64,000 nt of DNA from Rosenbergiella gaditana. Its GTDB lineage: Bacteria > Pseudomonadota > Gammaproteobacteria > Enterobacterales > Enterobacteriaceae. The translations under genes were made by a program, and so were the position numbers. The number at the start of each line of letters is the position of its first letter. Position 1 is the stretch's first letter. The notes below the pieces were generated by a model. The model made no database searches. It saw nothing but the letters and a program-made list of their open reading frames with translations, and was not told the DNA's origin. Below are positions 57,285 to 64,000 of this stretch, piece after piece. Where the stretch lies: NCBI RefSeq assembly GCF_018494065.1, contig NZ_JABBFR010000005.1, positions 1 to 64,000 of the forward strand, in the 5' to 3' direction.

Positions 57285-57404
57285 TCAGTTGGACAGTTTT
57301 GCGAAGTACGCCGCGACTTTTTTAGTATGTCTCTCTGGTCAGTAACCTGATTTAATTTTGAACTCTTCGGGATAACGTTTACCCTTTATCGGCAGTTTTC
57401 TACT
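57285..57404 (-). pseudogene. IS3-family transposase OrfA relic
   Basis: On the minus strand one frame reads KGKRYPEEFKIK, typical of the beginning of IS3-group OrfA, and a second frame continues QVTDQRDILKKVAAYFAKLSN then stop, typical of its end. The helix-turn-helix middle is missing, so an internal deletion with frameshift fused the two ends. OrfB is absent. This is direct evidence of past insertion activity beside the oligopeptidase gene. Confidence 0.65.
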
Positions 57405-57466
57405 AAGTCATCTTAATGACTCAAAGGTGCCTGTTACACCCGTAGCGATTCAGTCTAATTGTATTG

Positions 57467-59503
57467 TTAGCGTTCATTTAACATTTGCCATAGAAACTCA
57501 TTAATCATTGCCTCATAAAATGCGGCCTGGCTATTTTCTGGAGCGCTACCATGACCTGCTTCGGTTTCTTCATACAACCAGACGTTATTATGGCCCTGCT
57601 GCTGCATAAGAGCCGCCATTTTCCGCGCATGTGCAGGACTGACACGGTCGTCTTGCGTACCGGTGGTAAACAAAACTGACGGATAGCTTTCGTCAGGAGA
57701 GACTTTGTCGAACGGTGAATAACGCTGTAGCCATTTTTTCTCTTCATCGATATCCGGGTCTCCATATTCAGCAATCCATGAAGAGCCCGCCAGCCAGCGA
57801 TGGTAGTTAGTCATATCCAGAAGTGGAACTTCACATACCAGAGCACCAAATAGTGAGGGGTAATCTGTTAGCATGTTACCAATCAGTAATCCCCCATTAC
57901 TGCCACCTTGCGCTGCAAGTTTGGATGGACAGGTTACACCGCGACGAATCAAATCGTCAGCCACTGACGCAAAATCTTCATAGGCACGATATCGATACTG
58001 CTTAAGTGCTGCTTGGTGCCATTCTGGACCATATTCCCCCCCTCCTCGAATATTGGCTACGACATAGACTCCCCCTTTTTGCAACCATGTGATCCCTGTC
58101 GTACCCAGATATTCGGGCGTTAACGATACTTCAAAACCGCCATAGCCATACAATAAAGTAGGATGTAGACCAGTAAGCGCGAGATCTTTAATCGCTATTT
58201 GAAAATAAGGGATTCGTGTACCATCCAATGATTGGGCAAAATGCTGAGTAACCTGAAAATTGGTTTTATCAAAACACTCAGGTGCCTGCTTTACCACATT
58301 GAGTGTTTTGTTATCCAGATCACCATAACTCAGGCTGTAGGATTGTAAAAAACCATAACTGATCAGCTGATAACGGTTGCTCATCACGTTAATGCCTGAC
58401 GCTGTAATCATTGTAAAGTCCGGTAATGTCAGTGTCTGAACACGGCTCCACTGTCCATTTTCTATTTTTAAAATATCCACGCTTCCTACAACATCTCGGC
58501 TCACGTTGAGGAGAAGATAATCACGGGTCGAACTGTAACTCAGTAATGTAGTATGGATATCAGGCGTGAACAGAGTGCTGAAGTCGCGCTGACCTTGTTG
58601 AAAAGTATTAAAATCAATAGCCAGCAAAGCCCCAGCTGGATAAATTTTATCCTCTATTTGCCATGTGGCGGTGAGTGTAATAAGCAGCCAGTTGTCGAAA
58701 AATCCGCAGGATGCAGTGTCCGGGATATCGATGGCTTCCAGCTTATTGTGTTCAGTCAGTAGGTATGTGCAGCTACGGTAAAAATCCTGACTGCAATGTA
58801 CCAGATTTTTTTCGAAACCCGGCGTATGATCATGCGAGGCTGAAACCGTCAAATCGCTAGTTTTGCCAGAGTAAATCAAAGGAGCATCTCGGGGTGAAGT
58901 GCCTCGCTGCCATCGCCGAATACAACGTGGATAACCTGATGTGGTGAGCGAGTCTCCCCCCGCATCCAATGCCAGTAATAAGGTATTTATATCAAGCCAG
59001 GTAATTTCGCTTTTACTCTCAGGGAGAAAGAAACCATCCGCTATAAAGGTCTTGCTTAGTAGATCGAACTCTCGGATTTCGCAGGCATCTCCACCGCTTG
59101 ATAAAAAAACCAGTGCCCGCGTGAAATGAGGATAAAGTAGATCGGCCCCCCCGAAGCTCCAATTTGCACTTTCATCTTCATTCAGGCGATCAATATCAAG
59201 CACTGTTTCCCATTGTGGGGTTGTGGTCAAATACGATGCTTCATCAGTCCGTCGCCAGATTCCACGAGGATGATTATCATCCTGCCAGAAATTGTAAACG
59301 GTATCGTGATAGAGGTCCCCCCAAGGAATGTTCGATTTATCATTTAACGACGTTAGGATAGCTTCCTGTGTTTGCTGAAAACGCCGACTCTGCGCGAATC
59401 TTTCTATAGTGCTATGATTTTGAGAAGCTACCCAGTGTAGAGCTGTATCGTCCTGGGGGCGTTCAAGTTTACTGAGTAAATCCTGAAAATGTGTAGGTAA
59501 CAT
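57467..59503 (-). CDS. Prolyl oligopeptidase family (S9A) serine peptidase
   Basis: The 678-residue protein has an N-terminal seven-bladed beta-propeller region (to about residue 410) and a C-terminal alpha/beta hydrolase domain. The catalytic triad is visible: Ser535 in GGSNGG, Asp near 618-619 in TGTQDDRVSP and His651 in EAGHGS. GGGEYGPEWHQAA is also typical. It cleaves peptides after proline or a related residue in the cytoplasm, since no signal peptide is seen. It is not part of the conserved neighbourhood of guaA, and IS debris flanks it. No operon partner is present. Confidence 0.85.
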   Translation of the reverse strand: MLPTHFQDLLSKLERPQDDTALHWVASQNHSTIERFAQSRRFQQTQEAILTSLNDKSNIPWGDLYHDTVYNFWQDDNHPRGIWRRTDEASYLTTTPQWETVLDIDRLNEDESANWSFGGADLLYPHFTRALVFLSSGGDACEIREFDLLSKTFIADGFFLPESKSEITWLDINTLLLALDAGGDSLTTSGYPRCIRRWQRGTSPRDAPLIYSGKTSDLTVSASHDHTPGFEKNLVHCSQDFYRSCTYLLTEHNKLEAIDIPDTASCGFFDNWLLITLTATWQIEDKIYPAGALLAIDFNTFQQGQRDFSTLFTPDIHTTLLSYSSTRDYLLLNVSRDVVGSVDILKIENGQWSRVQTLTLPDFTMITASGINVMSNRYQLISYGFLQSYSLSYGDLDNKTLNVVKQAPECFDKTNFQVTQHFAQSLDGTRIPYFQIAIKDLALTGLHPTLLYGYGGFEVSLTPEYLGTTGITWLQKGGVYVVANIRGGGEYGPEWHQAALKQYRYRAYEDFASVADDLIRRGVTCPSKLAAQGGSNGGLLIGNMLTDYPSLFGALVCEVPLLDMTNYHRWLAGSSWIAEYGDPDIDEEKKWLQRYSPFDKVSPDESYPSVLFTTGTQDDRVSPAHARKMAALMQQQGHNNVWLYEETEAGHGSAPENSQAAFYEAMINEFLWQMLNER

Positions 59504-60376
59504 AATAAGTCCTTTTATTGATTGTTAAGGTTGTATACCTATTAAAAATTCTATTGCTTTAGAATATCTTTGTTGAGTGGCTTTTCCCCACGGACACTCG
59601 ATTACGTATCTTCATGTACAGGGTATAAGCAGAAATTTCAACGGAAGGTAAAAATTTATTATTTAAAGTGAATATATACCTGCTCGCACGTTAAATTTAA
59701 CATAAGACTTTTTACTCACCTCTCATGTTACTGCAATTTGATAATGTCACTTTTCACTATTAATTTAGCCTTCCTTGGCGACGGGCTAGTCGCCGTGACC
59801 GTTGAGGTTAGAATATTATCTTTTATCATCTGGCAAAATTTACTGTGCCATTGCAATACTGAGCGAATGTTTGAAATTTGGGATTATCTTGTCATATTGA
59901 TGAAGGGGACGGCTTAGTTGAATAAATCGAACTATTGATGAGTTGAAGGATCCGATCATAAATCATCCGGCAACAATGGTCGCTCGATAGCGGAAACGGC
60001 GATATCGGTGGTTTCACTGATGCTGCGAGACGAGGAGGGTAAGGTAGCAGAGGCTTTGGCCATGTGGTGTGGATGTTGAGCAAAATGACAAAAGGAGACA
60101 TGGCAGAAAGCGTGAGTATCCTCTGAGAACATTACTGGCTAGGGAGATAGCTACCGAAATCTGATTTATTCAACGAAGCCCAGAAAAAGATAATGACTCG
60201 TCATTTATAAATATTCGCATGCAGAACGTGTTATAGTGAGTTCGGTAGAGTATTAACTATCATCATCTACCTAGTTCAGTAATAAAAATTCCTGGCTAAT
60301 CATAACGTTATTTAATATTTTCCGATTTTCTCTATCGCTTTATTTAGCATTCTCATACCAAGGGTCATTGTTCGCT
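59504..60376. other. Gene-free stretch with IS903-like relic
   Basis: About 870 bases have no intact gene. The left 400 bases are AT-rich and unassigned, including the peptidase promoter. An internally deleted IS903-like element occupies 59911-60180. The right 190 bases are AT-rich and lead into the RelA/SpoT-domain gene; TATAGT near 60232 could be its -10 element. Confidence 0.5.
59911..60180. mobile_element. Internally deleted IS903-like (IS5 family) element
   Basis: It begins GGCTTAGTTGAATAAATC and ends GATTTATTCAACGAAGCC, imperfect 18-bp inverted repeats almost equal to IS903 ends. The left 70 bases follow the IS903 leader (GAGTTGAAGGATC), and the right part matches the last codons of its transposase (KVAEALAMW, then in another frame LSKMTKGDMAESVSIL and stop). 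About three quarters of the element is missing, so it is non-autonomous. The nine bases on either side do not match, so no target duplication remains. Confidence 0.8.
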
Positions 60377-61684
60377 ATGAGTGTTATAAAAGAATTCTTA
60401 GAACAATATAGTAAACAATATGATTACTATTCTGAGTTGGCAGAAACGGGTGCAAATTTACTTGAGCAGGAATTAGAGAGGAGGGGAATTAAAGCTATCG
60501 TTTCATTTAGGGCTAAGCGGCCAGATCGTTTAGATGAAAAACTCAAACGAAGAAATGAAAAGTCAGCATATAAAGACGTTATTAATATTTATGAAGATAT
60601 TGTTGATCTTGCTGGCGTGAGGGTCGCTTTATACTTCCCTAAAGATAGAGAGGTTGTAGATGAAATTATCAACTTTTTATTTTTAGTAAGAAAAAAGAAT
60701 AATTTCCCTCAACAATCATATCAGCCAAAATTTGAAAAAAGATTTTCAGGCTACTGGGCGTCCCATTATCGAGTTAATTTACAAAATACTAGCCAAAATA
60801 CTAAACGTTATGAAAGTGTCTTGTTTGAAATTCAAGTCGCTTCGGTTCTTATGCATGCATGGTCGGAAGTCGAACACGACCTTGTTTATAAGCCTCTTGC
60901 AGGTGATTTATCTGAAGAGGAACTTGCCATTTTAGATGAGATTAATGGGTTAGTACTGATCGGAGAAATCGCACTTGAAAGACTACAGAAAGCGATCACA
61001 AAAAGAACTAAAGAGAAAGACAATATCTCAAACAGATATCAATTAACAAGTTTTATAACGAGCTCACTTAATAACAGTTACATAAGCAAACTCAAGTTAG
61101 GTGATACAAAGATTTTATTTAATTACCTCAAGGATAATTCTAGTATAAGCGCTAACGAGCTTGCTGATTATTTGAATAAAATTAACCAAGATGAAAATGA
61201 GACAATCACTGATCAATTACTTTTGATGATTATTAATGATTCTTATAAAAGTAGTGAAAATAATTTAAATCTTTCGAATTACTTGAAGTATTCGCTGGGT
61301 GAAAATAGAGATGTCTCGGGTTTTGAGCTGTTTATCAAAGCATGGATTTTGTTAGAGAAGGCTGTGTCGTTAATCCAGAATGATAATTCTCGGCAGAATA
61401 AAAAATTTGCTACCGCAAAATTTGAGTTTTTAGTGTCTAAGCAAATCATCACTCGGGAAGAGTCACTCGAATTGAACTATTTAAAAAAAAGTAGAAGAAA
61501 TTTGCTCCATGGAGTGGAAACCCCTACCGATTATCAATTACATGCAATGTATATTCGGTTTTTGACATTAACCGAAAAAATTATCTCTTCTATTTTAAGC
61601 GATAATGATAGAGATTATTTACTGAGGGAAATCGGTACGATGAGAACGGAAAGCAGTCAATCACGCATAACGTTTATGCAGTGA
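60377..61684 (+). CDS. RelA/SpoT-domain protein with HEPN-like C-terminus
   Basis: The 435-residue product from ATG 60377 has a RelA/SpoT nucleotidyltransferase-like domain at about residues 25-205: RAKRPDRLDEKLKRR (45-59), DIVDLAGVRVALYF (74-87), GYWASHYRV (125-133) and EIQVASVLMHAWSEVEHDLVYK-type signature (151-172; E151, H160, E164, H167). A variable helical part follows. The end (about 313-410) looks like a HEPN fold, with R373-N375-H378 in SRRNLLHG. There is no HD hydrolase domain and no antitoxin neighbour. GC content is far below the neighbours, so it is probably acquired. It may make or use a (p)ppGpp-like product or modify tRNA as toxic RelA/SpoT enzymes do. The HEPN call is inference. 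Confidence 0.75.
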   Translation: MSVIKEFLEQYSKQYDYYSELAETGANLLEQELERRGIKAIVSFRAKRPDRLDEKLKRRNEKSAYKDVINIYEDIVDLAGVRVALYFPKDREVVDEIINFLFLVRKKNNFPQQSYQPKFEKRFSGYWASHYRVNLQNTSQNTKRYESVLFEIQVASVLMHAWSEVEHDLVYKPLAGDLSEEELAILDEINGLVLIGEIALERLQKAITKRTKEKDNISNRYQLTSFITSSLNNSYISKLKLGDTKILFNYLKDNSSISANELADYLNKINQDENETITDQLLLMIINDSYKSSENNLNLSNYLKYSLGENRDVSGFELFIKAWILLEKAVSLIQNDNSRQNKKFATAKFEFLVSKQIITREESLELNYLKKSRRNLLHGVETPTDYQLHAMYIRFLTLTEKIISSILSDNDRDYLLREIGTMRTESSQSRITFMQ

Positions 61685-61699
61685 TGGTTCTCTATTTAT

Positions 61700-64000
<2,301 letters not shown>

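Noticed and set aside
57264..57323. Possible retron-type msr-msd RNA or small RNA
   Set aside because: The stem is partly explained by the IS3 OrfA relic, and no reverse transcriptase gene lies nearby.
59892..60101. A 69-codon minus-strand frame
   Set aside because: It runs through the IS903-like relic in antisense and has no homology.

Overview
The window is a chromosomal stretch of a gamma-proteobacterium of the order Enterobacterales. Gene content, order and start-to-stop protein lengths closely follow Escherichia coli from smpB through guaA (smpB-ratAB-bamE-recN-nadK-grpE, rpoE-rseABC-lepAB-rnc-era-recO-pdxJ-acpS, purL-glnB-glyA-suhB-trmJ, the isc operon, ndk-rlmN-rodZ-ispG-hisS-yfgM-bamB-der, xseA-guaBA). 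Moderate GC content and several missing blocks (nadB, yfhH-yfhB, glrK-qseG-glrR, hmp, yfhM-pbpC) suggest a streamlined member of the order, possibly an Erwiniaceae relative. The genus cannot be fixed from the sequence alone.

Layout. 1-1025: scar of an integrative element, with a 50-nt 3' fragment of tRNA-Pro(GGG), a small membrane-protein gene and repeated motifs beside the tmRNA gene. 1026-19554: conserved housekeeping block for trans-translation, outer-membrane assembly, SOS repair, NAD kinase, chaperone, uracil repair, the sigma-E regulon, signal peptidase, RNase III, Era, RecO, PLP synthesis, ACP activation and a ferredoxin. 19555-23661: accessory island with a broken phage DNA polymerase, a T6SS-like metallopeptidase whose HExxH motif reads HKxxH, its probable immunity lipoprotein, half of a DUF2303 phage protein, unassigned DNA and yfcH. 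23662-56994: conserved block for tRNA editing, murein turnover, purine synthesis, nitrogen signalling, one-carbon metabolism, Fe-S cluster assembly, isoprenoid synthesis, histidyl-tRNA synthetase, BAM, ribosome GTPase and GMP synthesis. 56995-64000: second accessory region with an IS3-family relic, a prolyl oligopeptidase, an internally deleted IS903-like element, an AT-rich RelA/SpoT-domain protein with a HEPN-like C-terminus, the tail of a LysR regulator cut off at the island edge, and two aldo/keto reductases.

Regulation visible in the sequence includes two LexA boxes at recN, a sigma-32 promoter at grpE, a sigma-E-like promoter at rpoE, a long leader hairpin before rnc, PurR boxes at purL and glyA, a pair of type-1 IscR sites at iscR, and a 16-bp terminator-like hairpin that splits the isc operon between iscA and hscB.

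The best candidate for an undescribed system is the RelA/SpoT-HEPN-like protein at 60377-61684. It stands alone between mobile-element debris and a truncated gene, with base composition unlike its surroundings. It could be a single-gene nucleotide-modifying or RNA-targeting defence or toxin module. The second is the effector-immunity pair at 20378-21248 with its substituted catalytic motif.
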